DNA of 64,000 nucleotides, taken from Platycnemis pennipes. Lineage: Eukaryota; Arthropoda; Insecta; Odonata; Platycnemididae. Shown here piece after piece: positions 24,470 to 35,510 of the stretch (the first letter of the stretch is position 1; each line of letters starts with the position of its first letter). The translations under genes and the position numbers were made by a program. The notes under the pieces are model-generated. The model was not told where the DNA came from and ran no database searches. It saw only the letters and a program-made list of their open reading frames with translations. The stretch lies in contig OW121853.1 of NCBI GenBank assembly GCA_933228895.1, positions 123,400,133 to 123,464,132 on the forward strand, read 5' to 3'.

Positions 24470-25031
24470 AATGAACGTGTGCAGCGAAGATCGGCAAGAT
24501 TTGTAAAGGGACGGTACGATAACTATATTAGGGTAACCAGTCTATTAAATGAATTAAACTGGGTATCATTGTCAGATCGCAGGTTGAAATTTAGACGCAA
24601 TCTCTTAAACAATTCCAAGACCATATTTTCAGTGATGACGTTAAAAATATTTTGGGAAGCCCAACTTACTATGGTAGACTAGACCATAATCTCAAAATTA
24701 GATAAACTGATTGCCGAACTGACAGATTCAAAATGTCCTTTTTTCTCGTACTATTGGGGATATAAATAACGGTAAATATATCCAATACGAGTGTAGCAAT
24801 GGATAACATTGGTAGCTGCATGTTGGTATAAGGACTTGAAGCTAACCCAACTAACAGCATGTTTTTGCATGTACGCTTTGTTATTTTTATCTTTTTTTAA
24901 ATAGCGTAGTTTTAAACAGTACCTATACAAGTACTAATCTTTTTTATGCATGATATGTAGTGCATGTATGGTGAGAGTTCACCCCCTGCCATACACCTTT
25001 ATGGTGGCTTGCAGGGTATTATGTAGATGTT
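24470..25031 (+). pseudogene. LINE family 1 3' fragment, subfamily A
   Basis: Begins gaacgtgtgcagcgaagatc at almost the same internal point as the 23.4-kb copy, with the same frame (RRSARFVKGRYDNYIRVTSL), one frameshift near 24.61 kb and the conserved 3' end. The shared breakpoint suggests the two came from the same truncated source or by segmental duplication. Confidence 0.8.
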
Positions 25032-25322
25032 CACTCAGTTTTCTATCTTCTCCGCGGGGGTTTAAGAAAATCAGTGTTCAACCCGAAGGTTGGTTTTTGA
25101 TAGGCGATGGTACGTAGATGGTAAGTACTAGCCCCCATATTACGCCTTAGGCGTGTGAAATTCACACATTCAGAATTCAGGGGCCCAGTTCCTTTCCCTG
25201 GGACACCTGCGATTTCCTATGAAGTTCTGACACACAGAAAATCGAATCGCGAGTATTTTAGGTGGCTATGTCCAGAAAGGCTTCTGCCCAGCCCTCTACC
25301 CACTGAGGGTAAGCATCGAAAT

Positions 25323-25568
25323 ACCCAGTAGGTCGGGGCGTTGGGCTACTGACTGTAAGCCCCTAGTTCGACCCCGGGAGAGGCCCACGGATCACAACCA
25401 GCGGACCCAGGCTGTGTGATTTCTGAATACCTGGTCCTTCTGGGAAACCTCTGGTGGTACAGGAAAATCAACTTCTCATCCCGACTTGACTTGGGAATTT
25501 CACAAGCCGTTAAGCCACTAGTACTACATGATCCCTTCCCCATAACAACCACACCAAACTTCATTAAC
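25323..25568 (+). repeat. tRNA-like SINE, third family
   Basis: Contains a tRNA-like head with ggtcggggcgttgggctact and a B-box-like agttcgaccccggg, followed by a non-tRNA body ending near caccaaacttc. There is no cloverleaf acceptor stem, so it is not a functional tRNA. Confidence 0.5.
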
Positions 25569-26096
25569 TGTGGTAAAAGGTCAAAAAATTAATTGAGCTC
25601 TTAACACAGTGTTAACCCGAAGTTCGGTTCGGTCGGTAAGAAGTAATTGACCATCCCATCAAGAAGTAATTGACACACAGAACGCCGCATAATGGGGTAG
25701 AATCACTAAAACTTGGCCAAAATTGAAAAAATTGCAGAATTTCTTTGAAAATATGTATACCAACGTTTATGAAGAAGCATACAACAATTATAATGTTAAA
25801 TTTGAAAAAAATTATATTTTTATATTTATTTTGCGAAAAGTTTATTATATATTATTTAATAATATTTCTAACAAAAATTTGCATGCCAATGTTTTAACGT
25901 CGCTGAAAACTAATTGGAAGTTGTTTGCAACATAATAACTATAGCAAATTTTAAAGCAACAAAATAATAGTTTAATAACTACATTTAAAAAAATAGAAAA
26001 ACTTTTTTTGGAAATTGCTGAGAAAACTTTTCATTTGTACATATGAATACATGCAAGGTCAAAATTTACGTTAAACCTTTTAAATTTAATTACGTT

Positions 26097-26496
26097 AAAC
26101 CTTTTAAGTAAATTCGAAACCGATTTGTTCACAGATGACGTTAGATATATATTAAGAACCCCTGCGTATTATGCTACGTTTGATCAGATTAACAAGATTA
26201 GAGAGATGGATTGCCGTACCGATAGATTAAAAATGTCATTTTTCCCCCGTACCGTAAGAGAGAACAATAGGCAGCGTAGCAAAGGGATAGGTAGGTGAAG
26301 TATTGTCAGAGTAGTTTGTAGTGCATGATGCATGTGTTAAACCAATAATCCTTTTCTTATTATGTAGATGCTAACCATCTAGCTGCATGTGACCCTATTA
26401 TCTAGCATGTCTCCATTAAATATCCTAGTTGCATGTCAATAGTGCCTGTTTGTTGATCTTCACCCCCTGCCACACACCCTCGTGGTGGCTCGCCGG
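26097..26496 (+). pseudogene. LINE family 1 3' fragment, subfamily B
   Basis: Reads DLFTDDVRYILRTPAYYATF, INKIREMDCRTDRLKMSFFP, then ENNRQRSKGIGR and a stop, closer to the 55-kb element than to the 21-24 kb copies. It ends caccccctgccacacaccct. It is 5'-truncated and in numb's intron. Confidence 0.8.
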
Positions 26497-27235
26497 CCTC
26501 CCACTCCACGGCGAATGGGAGCATCCCGAGGATTAAACGAATACAGAAGCATGAAAATTCTTTTTCACTCCATCTATCCTGACTTTTCGTCACACTGAAT
26601 GCTTAGCACATCACAACCATTTGCTTGTCCTTACCGTGTGTGTATTCTGGACGCTTCCGAGCTCATTTGAATTCAAGAGAGTAAACATTGGCGTCGAGGA
26701 AAACAAAACGAAATCGCTTCGGGACACACCTTAGCTGGTGTGTGAAAAGAGAGAAAAGAGGGTTCTCGTGAAATGTTTCGCCATGGAGTTGGCATTCCCT
26801 CCGAACTCTGAGACATTTGTACGGCAGCCAGCAGCTGAAATAAGCGGCGCGCATCACGACCTTGGGATAATCAAAACACCTGTACCCCACATTATCAAAT
26901 TCTGAAGAATGTGGTGCTACTACCGAAAATACTGTGAAACTACCGAAGAATGCGGTGCTGCCGAAGAATGATGAAGATAAAAGGGATCGACCGAGTGACA
27001 AATGAAGAAGTATTGAGAAGATTGGGAGAAAAGAGAAGTTTGCCGAAAACGTTAAAAATAAGACACGGGACAACTTAATCGGCCATATCTTAAGACACGA
27101 AGGCCTGGTGAAGACAATTGTAGAGGGAAAAGTGAACGGGAAGAATGGAAAAGGCAGGCCTCGTATGAGTTACATAGAACAGGTCGTAAAGGACGTGAAA
27201 GAGAGGAACTACATTAATACGAAGAGGTTGGCAGC

Positions 27236-27267
27236 CCTCCTCTCGATAGAAAAATCGAGAGGAGGGA
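27236..27267. repeat. Perfect 13-bp hairpin
   Basis: ccctcctctcgat, a six-base loop agaaaa, then atcgagaggaggg. The related element at 46.18 kb lacks it, so it was created in this copy. Confidence 0.9.
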
Positions 27268-27281
27268 TGCGTCAAACCAAT

Positions 27282-27392
27282 TTTGGAACTATACCGTGCA
27301 GTGACGTCAAAAGGCGTTTCAGGTCACGTGATTTTCGCCAATTTCCGGGAACAATTTGATAGCATTTTGTAATCATTGTAGTTGGCATTGGC
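27282..27392. mobile_element. Short insertion with 14-bp target duplication
   Basis: 111 bp lie between direct repeats tgcgtcaaaccaat (27268-27281 and 27393-27406) inside the LINE family 2 tail. The paralogue at 46.2 kb, which lacks this insert, shows the empty site. No terminal inverted repeats or poly(A) are seen. The duplication length matches those of the hammerhead-bearing insertions. Confidence 0.7.
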
Positions 27393-28093
27393 TGCGTCAA
27401 ACCAATCCTAGGATTGTTGATCGATGATGAAGATATGCCTGCAGTAATCGTCAATTGTCTACGTCCACGTAATACCCTGCGATTCACCGCGAGGGTGTGC
27501 GGCAGGTGGTGAAGATCACCAAACATGTACTTAAATGAAACTACGAGATGCATGCAGATGCAAAGTGACTCCTCTTTTTCAGGAGAAATTATCCGCTGGC
27601 GAAGATGCCAGAATTCTGAATAATTGGTTACAGCAAAAAAAACGCCGCACGAGGTCAATATCACGAGTTCCAGCGAAGGAGAAGATTGAGGAAGGCGTTC
27701 TGTACTCTTAGCAGCTCTGAGGTCACGCACTGACGCGGCGTCGTGCGGGCGTACACGCTTTTTAGCGCAATGCGTCACGCAAAAATAAACACATGGAAAT
27801 GACGCCATGAAAAAAAACGCTGGTCCCTATGACGTCACGATGGCAAATATGATGGACGGTCGTCCAAACAAATGACGGCGACATCGCGCGTCGAGGAAAA
27901 GGCGACTGCTCAAGAGGAAAGAGACGGCGAGTTAGCGCATGCTTTTCGATTCGAGCTGTCTCGGTAAATACGAGAGCGATTTCCTTCCCTTTATTTAATT
28001 TTCTCGAGCCCTCTTTCTTCGAAGAGCCAGCGGTAAAGTGAATTCGAGCCGAAGAGATGCCAAGGACGGCTGAAAAGTGAGATCGGTCATCAC

Positions 28094-28580
28094 CAGAGAT
28101 TTGCGAATACTCGAATAAGTACTAGAAAGTATTCGATATTGAAGACTTTGAATAATTTGTGATGAAAGAATTCGATATCTCGAATAATTATGCTAATTAC
28201 GCTACATTTCTCGTGTTGATGAACTAATTCATATGAATTCGTATTGAGGTAAAACAAAACTGTACCGAACCTATGGGTATTAACACTTTCTGCTCACTTA
28301 TAACGGCCCATAAAAGTTAATTCATTCAACAGTCCATAACTAGTACATATAAAATATATTTTATTATATATTTGATATTTTAAAACCAGAATTAATTTTT
28401 TAATGCAATCAATTTGCAGCCTTTTACTTCCACAGGCTAAAAAATAATTATCAGAATAACATTTAGCAAATCAATGGCAATTCTAGTACTCGAGGTGTTC
28501 GAAATTCGAGTATCGAGTCATGATTTAGTTTTGGAATTCGATATTCGAATTCGAGAAATCTGCTATTCGACCCATCTCTA
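28094..28580. mobile_element. hAT-like MITE, CGAATA-rich family
   Basis: 487 bp, starting cagagatttgcgaatac and ending gtcgaatagc's reverse complement through cccatctcta. It is flanked by gtcatcac / gtaatcac (8 bp, one mismatch). It is the same family as the 14.75-kb element. Confidence 0.75.
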
Positions 28581-28734
28581 GTAATCACACTCGACCTCTC
28601 TGAAAAGGTTTTCTCAGAAGAAAACGACGTGAGATATCTTCCTATCTAAGCCTATACTATCATTAACCTGGCCGTCTGCTTGCATTTAGGTTATTTCAAC
28701 TTGGCACAGTTATATTGGTGTACTTCTGTCACCC

Positions 28735-28812
28735 GATTCACTTTTCGTTTCCATCAAACAATTTCGTGCACAAAATGGCGTTTTAGGTACCGAGTAAACG
28801 CCCCATTCCACA
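28735..28812 (+). repeat. 3' end of the GGGGTCGTTTAC repeat (partial)
   Basis: cttttcgtttccatcaaaca...gagtaaacgccccatt is the end of the 530-bp repeat seen complete at 40.44 and 61.6 kb. Confidence 0.6.
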
Positions 28813-28835
28813 TTTTCATTTTATTCCACCCACCG

Positions 28836-28872
28836 ATTTCAACGTCTTAGCGTCGTTGTCAAGGTACCAATC
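28836..28872 (-). ncRNA. Degenerate hammerhead-like motif (UUGACAA type)
   Basis: On the minus strand: TACC, TTGACAA, a stem-like segment around gacgctaagacg, GAAA, then cggtgggtgg. The arrangement parallels the better preserved motif at 35.46-35.51 kb and has the same UUGACAA core. Stem II is poor and the base at the cleavage position is G, so it is probably inactive. Confidence 0.3.
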
Positions 28873-28983
28873 CACACCGATAAAATTAAATTGTGGAACT
28901 GTACAAAGTTATTGTTCTTAACAGATGAGAATATAGGTCCCCGAAAGAGGAGTGCTCTGGTGTCACCCCCTGCCACTACTCAC

Positions 28984-29202
28984 CTTGACGTGGAAGTTGC
29001 ACGTCCCGGAGCGCACGGCCGCCTCGTCGGCCTGCCATTGGTGGGGCTTGGAGCTCTCGGGGACGTGCTCCTTTCGCCGCCGGAAGCTGTCGCGGAGGCT
29101 CCGGCGGAGGCGGTCCATCCTCCGGGGGCCTCGGTGCTCTCCTCCCGCGCCCCCACGACCACCCCCTCCGCCTCTCAGGCCTCCACCGGCCCGCTTCTCC
29201 AC
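28984..29202 (-). CDS. numb: numb exon with MDRLRR start and start of PTB domain
   Basis: Acceptor ttctctcgttgcccag, donor GTGAGT, 73 codons in phase 0. It opens with a Gly/Arg-rich run, then [38 protein letters not shown] and [10 protein letters not shown], running into YLGCVEV of the next exon. [16 protein letters not shown] is the start of the short isoform of fly Numb and a basic membrane-binding patch with aPKC-target serines. The long isoform begins upstream. Translation could therefore start at this internal ATG or in an upstream exon, since the frame stays open through the acceptor. Confidence 0.96.
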
Positions 29203-29274
29203 CTGGGCAACGAGAGAAAACAAAGACATCAGCACAGAGAATATAGCATAAGAAAACCATGCGCAAAAACGCAT

Positions 29275-29574
29275 GGAGGGAGGTTGTGTTCGAAGCCGTC
29301 GGGATTATCTCGAATCGGTAACTAAGGAGTCACGTGGTGTAAACACGAATGATTCGCAAGGCTGGTGCATTAAAACCGCTGATTACACCCTCATTCATTG
29401 TTTACACTCGTGTTTTATCCCATATTGTAGGCTCTATAGTCGAGACAGGTGAGAAAAACCATTAATTATATTGTAAAGAGCGATTCAGACGCACTAAATT
29501 GTCAAACCATTCGTGTTTGTCCCTTGGTTACCTATTCGATCTAATCTCGACGGTTTCAAACACATTCCCCCAGG
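29275..29574. mobile_element. Fold-back MITE, family 1, copy 2
   Basis: Begins ggagggaggttgtgttcgaa and ends with the inverse terminus at cagggt. The right terminus lacks the accacgtgactc block, an internal deletion relative to copy 1. It lies just upstream of the numb MDRLRR exon. Confidence 0.8.
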
Positions 29575-30410
29575 GTAATCAGACCCTCAATAGAATTGAT
29601 CGCTTTAGAAGGTACGTGTACCACCGAATCATGAAGTAAATGCCGTTTATGTAAACATTTCAGGACATAATATTTTGGCCCTGCTATCGATTGGCAGTAA
29701 AATAATGAGGCCTTACAATCATATATTTGAAGAGCAAAGATGTTGAAAACGAGCAATTTTATAAGTGGTTATACGGCAGAGCATAGCTACCGCAGTATAA
29801 TTTGCAGAATAACAATTTAACGAGAAATGTCGTTTGGACGAAAAACTAATACATGATGCGTAGAATTTAACACTGTAGAAAAGTGTTGGTCTTAACTCAC
29901 TTGTTTAATAGATATTCATGAAGTTTTGTTCGAAAAATGCAGAAAATCCTAAGTTACCTACATGAAAGTGGCATTACAGTATGTTGTTGACATTGGCAAC
30001 GGTACTTGCGACGGAACGTGCTTACGAGTCAACTTATACACTTAATTTAGGATCATACCTTACCAAGGTCCTTCTTATCAAAGAGGAAGTGAGGATGACA
30101 AGAAAGAGAGAGATGGTAAGAGAAAGCAAAGAAAGCCACACGGCTGGAATGACATCCCGCGGGCGAATTTAATTTTGGGTCGGCCTTCCACTCACTGACA
30201 TTGGACTGCAATACTTCCGCAGTATTCCGATTAACCCGGAAATACTGGGCCCCTCTTATAATTGGGGAAGTTGAGGATTGCAGCCAAGATGGCAGGGCAC
30301 TGTGCCGACGTAGTTGGCGAAGTATTCCAACACAAAGCGCAGTCCGCAGGCGGCCTTAACTCCGTAGTCAACAATCACAGGGTGCACGGAGAAGGGGGCG
30401 ATTGAAATTA
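29575..30410. other. No gene recognised
   Basis: Part of the presumed first numb intron; small open frames here have no recognisable similarity. Confidence 0.4.
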
Positions 30411-30735
30411 GTTATTCAGGGGAGGCGACCGACAGCTGAGGTCATTTGTGCCATTTAGGATAGGTGGGTAATTGAGTAATGATAGGAAAATTTCAAATAA
30501 TGGAGGAAGGGTGGAGAGAAACCGGGCGTCGGCATTAGCCTACCCTTAACGAAAGGCGCCAAGAGGACCACGGGTTAACGTCCTATCCAACGGACGGAGT
30601 ACTAAACCTAAAATGCCCTCCAATAGATACTCAAGTAAGGACCGGTTGGCCACTGGAAAATCCACCACTGCCGGGTATCGAAGCCGGGCCCCCAGGATGG
30701 GATGTCAGTACTCTAGCCACCACACCAACCCGATC
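30411..30735 (-). repeat. tRNA-derived SINE, family 2, copy 1
   Basis: Read on the minus strand it starts gatcgggttggtgtggtggc, with an A-box-like tgtggtggctagagtac and a B-box-like gcttcgatacccggcag, then a 250-bp body ending cctgaataac. The copy at 52.28-52.61 kb aligns throughout and keeps a better B box (gggttcgattccc). Confidence 0.85.
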
Positions 30736-31698
30736 CTCAGGAATCGATTAGCATTCGAAACCGGAGACCGACAATGGAAGCGAAAGGGTGGTCACCTGGA
30801 CCACATTTTCGTTTAGATCTTTTATATTTAATAAATCTTCCAAGTCATCTAAGTAGCTTAATATATCTGATTATTCATTTCGAACGGCAAATGGTTATTG
30901 ATATAATTTAATTTATTATGTTCCAAGTTGTTCAACTCCATTGAAATTCGACGGGCGCCTTCCGCTAGTCAAAACATACACGCAATAATAGGAAACCTAT
31001 GAGACCGTAAATATAAACAAGACATGGGAACATATTCTAGGCATCAACATTGTTCGGGACTCTAGATTTATTTTAGTTAGCTGATTCCAGGAGAAGTACC
31101 TTCTGCCGAAGAGAATTTCCATCTTCGTTTCCCAACGCAACGGATATTGCGTTGAATTTGGAGAGATACTATCAGCGGAAATCACAAAGGGACGCCGTAA
31201 TGATTGCTTCGGTTACACATTCGAATGGCCCGTTCTTCTGGTAATTGCACGTGCCGCTCAACAACTTCCTCTCCACAATTGCAACACGCAGCAAAAACAG
31301 CTGGAATACTCGGAATCTGACGCAAAACCCTAGAGGAGAGACTTTCCGATTCGCCCCGTGCACTCGGCACTAATTTTGAAAGTGCGAATTAAGATGACAC
31401 CCTTCCAGGAGGGTTTCCACAAGGAATTAGACCGTGTCGCGTCCGGTGAATCCGAGCTGCTTTCTTGAAGATCCGAGATGGCCATTAGCATGCAGCTATT
31501 GTAATACCTTTGGCATTGGCCAACAAATAACGTAATTCGGGAGTGCTGAGATTTTATATGGTAACTAATGACATGAAAAATCTTGTTTGCCATTGTTGGC
31601 ATCGGAGATAGTGAACATTTCATTTGGAAGAATTACACACGGTTTTCACGAATTCATTCTTGTGCATTATAAGAAACTTGAGCGATCTGTTAATAGCT

Positions 31699-32015
31699 CA
31701 TCATTATTGCACTTTATTCACTACCTAAGGAGGTGAGTGCAAACAAAAACACCCAACTCAATCGTCAACAACCTATTTAATGGCTAGAATTCCCCAGGCA
31801 GTTCGTTGCCGCTACATCTGCACCATCGAGTGAGAGAAATAAACTTCAAACTTGCGCGAACGCATGCATCAGATTAGAACATGTTCTAATTTGCTCGCAA
31901 GCGTTCGCGCAATGGCGCTGCCTGTCCTCGTAAGTCGCCGCTTACGAGGACACTTCTTGCGCAAGTGTTCCCGCAACATCCTGCGCAGTATCAATGACCG
32001 TGTAAAACGGCCTTA
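31699..32015 (+). repeat. Inverted repeat arm, plus copy
   Basis: Runs from tgcactttattcactaccta through caactcaatcgtcaacaacc, ctgcaccatcgagtgagag, cttgcgcgaacg and gacaatgaccgtg-type end (caatgaccgtgtaaaacggc). The same sequence in reverse orientation is at 33.5-33.82 kb. Confidence 0.8.
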
Positions 32016-32447
32016 CGTGAGCTTTGAGCAATTCTGCAATTATTTCTCGGGATGAACCCATGTTGTCCACTCTCGGCACTGACCGTTCGTCAGGACGCGC
32101 GCAAATCGACTGACCTCCTGTCCTTGTCTCGCTGCGTCCACTCCTCGGTCGTTGGCTCCTCAGGCGTTCGCCTCCCCTCGGCGAAGGCGTTTCTATTGAA
32201 ATTGACTTCGATCGGCATTCTTGAAATGCCGTCTTAGGGGCCCCTACTTCTCGGCGTCCCACTTCTGGGATTGATAATGGGGTGTAAGAGGTTGGCTGGT
32301 GTGACCCAACTCCAGTGCGAGAAATAGTTGATGTTCGAGTCGGATTTATCCACGTGCTTGCAGGAGTGTCTTTTTTCTTATTAAAATGAGTTCCACTACT
32401 TTTTAAAGAATTAGTACATTCGAATTAGAACAAGAATTAGTACCTAT

Positions 32448-32744
32448 AGCATCTCAAATAGGTAACTATGGGGCCAAGCGGTACAAACACGAATGATTCC
32501 CTAATTTTCTGTGTTTAAATAGCTCATAAAATTTAATTCAATTCTTTTCACACGATATTTATCTAATCAGGGGACTCTATGCTCGTTAAAGACCAGAAAA
32601 ACTCAAGTGAAAACAATGAGTGTGATTATAATAAACAATTCAAACAAAACAAACCAGCCTACAATTCGTGTTTGTACCACGTGACTCCTTGGTTACCTAT
32701 TCGAGTTAATTCCGACGGTTTCAAAAACAATCACCCCTCCCCCA
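32448..32744. mobile_element. Fold-back MITE, family 1, copy 3
   Basis: Left terminus diverged (atctcaaataggtaactatg), right terminus well kept (gtgactccttggttacctat...cgacggtttcaaaa). It abuts copy 4 head to tail within a few bases. Confidence 0.75.
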
Positions 32745-33058
32745 CCATGGAGGGTGTGTTTGAAACCGTCGGAATTGGTAACTCGAATAGGTAACCAAGG
32801 AGTCACGTGATGCAAACACGAATGTTTTCCAAATTTAAGCGTGTTCGAATAGCTCGTTACTATTTCATCAATCGTTTTCACTTGAGTTTTTCTCATCTGT
32901 CTCAACTATAGAGTATCCATATGAGATAAAACACGAGTGTAAACAATGAATGAGGTTGTAATCAGCGGTTTCAGCACACCACATTTGCGAACCATTCGTG
33001 TTTATACCACATGAATCCTAGGTTACCCATTCGAGTTAATCCCGACGGTTTCAAACAG
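32745..33058. mobile_element. Fold-back MITE, family 1, copy 4
   Basis: Complete copy from catggagggtgtgtttgaaa to cgacggtttcaaaca, with both arms and the self-complementary centre. Confidence 0.85.
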
Positions 33059-33505
33059 GAGACATTTCTTTTCCTCAAAATTTTGACGTCTCCACCAGGA
33101 ATCTGTTGTTTACATTTCGGCTACCGCGGAGCGCATGGCACACGGCAAGTAAATCGCACCGAGATGGCGCCACTGCTATCGCGGCATTATCAATCCCGGC
33201 ATGCACCTCCCCTCATCGAGGCTATTCCGCATCCGGTTGGTCGTCAGTGGCGCGGCTCGGCGTGAGCAGCGCCAGAATAACATCTCTCGTTCGTTGCGAC
33301 CAAGGTCGCGTCGTCAGTAAACAAAGGGATCGAAAGAAGGGAACCGCAAATAAAGCCTCCGCGTCCGCAGGATTGGCTCGGTGACGACTCAAATGCGCAA
33401 GCGGTGAAGCCGAACTATTCTAAATGCCATTCAGGAAGATCCCGAACTCACACACACTTAAAAAAAGCACTTTTAAGCAAAGCGATTCGTCATCTTTGTT
33501 GTGAA

Positions 33506-33823
33506 GGCCGTTTTACACGGTCATTGATACTGCGCAAGCTGTTGCGAGAACACTTGCGCAAGAAATATTGCGCCGTGTAGAGTGACGACTTGCGAGGACA
33601 GGCAGCGCCACTGCGCGAACGCTTGCGAGCAAATTACAACATGTTCTACTCTGATACATACGTTCGCGCAAGTTTCAAATTTATTTCTCTCACTAGATGG
33701 TGCAGATGTAGCGGCAACAAACTGCCAGGGGAATTCAAGCAATTAATTAGGTTGTTGACGATTGAGTAGGGTGTTTTGGTTTGCACTCAACTCCTTAGGT
33801 AGTGAATAAAGTGCAATAATGAA
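33506..33823 (-). repeat. Inverted repeat arm, minus copy
   Basis: Starts aggccgttttacacggtcat and ends gtagtgaataaagtgcaata, the reverse complement of the 31.7-32.0 kb arm with scattered differences. A shorter relative with the same ccgtgtaaaacggcc end lies at about 34.12-34.25 kb. Confidence 0.8.
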
Positions 33824-34653
33824 GTGCTGGGCGATTAATCACGTGGACGCTTAAATTTGGTGCGTAAAGGAAGAACTCGTTAGCTTGGCCCACACCCGTT
33901 TGTTCGTGGTGCAAATTTTGGGCTAAGTATACGGGACAAGGGTGTCCACTATTATGTTTAGACTATGGCTTAAAACATTATAAAGTGGTGGTAATTCATC
34001 GCATCTTTCACGTCCAATTAATTGCTACTTAACAGATCTTGACGTTATGCGATATATTGACGGTATTACCCGGTATTACCGCTAATGAATGGTACATTTT
34101 CACTGACATAATGCACCGACGATTGCACCGTGTAAAGCTGTCAAGCAAGCGCCCTCGCAATTTTCTACGTCACGGACTTTCGCAGACGACTTCTCAAACG
34201 GAATCAACATCTACTTGCGCAGTTTCAATGACCGTGTAAAACGGCCTTTACTAGAGGTGACAGACGACAACTATGGTTCTCAACACTGGTCATATCACAC
34301 CATCGAGCACCATGCCATCGGTTGTCGGTTAAGCCCGAAATCACAAGATCATTTCTCACCTCCCTTGGTACGGGATAACTTCAAGCTCTAGCTTTAAGGA
34401 ACCTCGAAAACGATTGCTCAAGCTTTCATTTCGCCACTCAAATGGTAATTTTCCACCATCACTTCTCGTATCTGTTCGCGAAATTTTATCTTTTTAATGC
34501 CATAAATTACTTCGGACCAGGAAAATAAAGAGGATTTACGTCTTCGTCGACGGCTTTTGGCTTCAGCCTCAGCAATGATTGCGATAAATGACGAGGGGCG
34601 ATTCCCTAATGTTTGACAATGCTAGTTCGTTGGTAACCTACATGTGGTGCAAC

Positions 34654-35192
34654 TAGAGATGGATAAATTACCGTAATTTTCAATTGAGGTAAATTTCCGT
34701 GGTAAATTACGGTAATTTTCGAAAATTACCGCAATTTTCCGGTAATTTTAAGTTTCGAGCTGCAAATCCTTATCAGAGGACTCCAAACGAAATCAAATAG
34801 CATTGAGATATAAATGCCGACGCTTATATCAAACATATCACGACGTTTATCTATTATAACTCATTACAAAAATTAAAACGAAGTTGGCAGCAACACGCCA
34901 TTTGCCTCTCTTTTGTCACACTATGAGAAATTTTCGTTCCAAAGACATACCTCTACGCAATGTGCATTTGTTATTTTACTCTGAATTAATTGGAATTAAT
35001 CAAGGACACAATGTAAACAAAATCGTTTTAGCTTCTTAATTTATAATATCACCCATTCCAATGGTTTCTTCGTGAGGAAGAAATTTTCTGAAAAAGAACA
35101 TTTCTGAAAATTACCGTTTATTACGGTAATTTTCAGGGGTGTTCGTAATTTACGAAAAATACCACCGTAATTTGCCAAGTTGCTCATTTCTA
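34654..35192. mobile_element. hAT-like MITE, ATTACCGTAATT-rich
   Basis: 539 bp from tagagatggataaattaccg to tgctcatttcta, flanked by ggtgcaac / tgtgcaac (8 bp, one mismatch). Both ends contain repeated ttaccgtaattttc blocks in both orientations. Confidence 0.75.
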
Positions 35193-35463
35193 TGTGCAAC
35201 TCTTGCTCTTTCCGGAACTCTGATTGTTCTGAACAGCTCTGATTGGCTGAATGACGGAAGCAGCCAAGTCTTCAGGGAAGGAAATAAGGACATGCTCAAA
35301 TTACGGAAAAAAGGGGATAGCGATCCCTTAATTATTGCCGCTATCCCTGGAATATGATAAAGTCAGACGATCATTTTTAAATTGAATAGAATAAGGCGAT
35401 ACTTAATGAAAAATTGACTTAGTGTAAAAAAAAATTAACATTTGCATTTTTCACACTTTTATT

Positions 35464-35510
35464 GAGAAACCCTACCGGTTTCGACACCCCCGTGTCATTG
35501 TCAAGGGTTT
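35464..35510 (-). ncRNA. Hammerhead-ribozyme-like motif with U3-A8 core
   Basis: On the minus strand stem I is AAACCC paired with GGGTTT, six Watson-Crick pairs. The core is UUGACAA (consensus CUGANGA). Stem II is GACAC/GUGUC with a GGGG loop, then GAAA and a short self-complementary stem III ACCGGU ending in a GUA cleavage triplet. All other catalytic positions fit. The two departures, C3 to U and G8 to A, would keep the 3-8 base pair known from hammerhead structures. Confidence 0.5.

Larger units (their letters stand above)
26950..27425 (+). pseudogene. LINE family 2 C-terminal remnant, interrupted
   Basis: Carries GHILRHEGLVKTIVEGKVNG, KNGKGRPRMSYIEQVVKDVK and ERNYINTKRL, the same tail as at 19.8 and 45.85 kb. 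It then continues to a 3' end ccaatcctaggattgttga followed by gatgatga. The end is interrupted by a hairpin (27236-27267) and by a 111-bp insertion (27282-27392). Confidence 0.75.

Noticed and set aside
25330..25400. Possible tRNA gene (agttcgaccccggg)
   Set aside because: B box only, no cloverleaf; body continues as SINE.
27272..27808. 178-codon minus-strand open frame
   Set aside because: It spans a LINE remnant and its insertion, shows no domain and mixes unrelated pieces.
28891..29325. 144-codon plus-strand frame
   Set aside because: It is the antisense shadow of the GC-rich numb MDRLRR exon.
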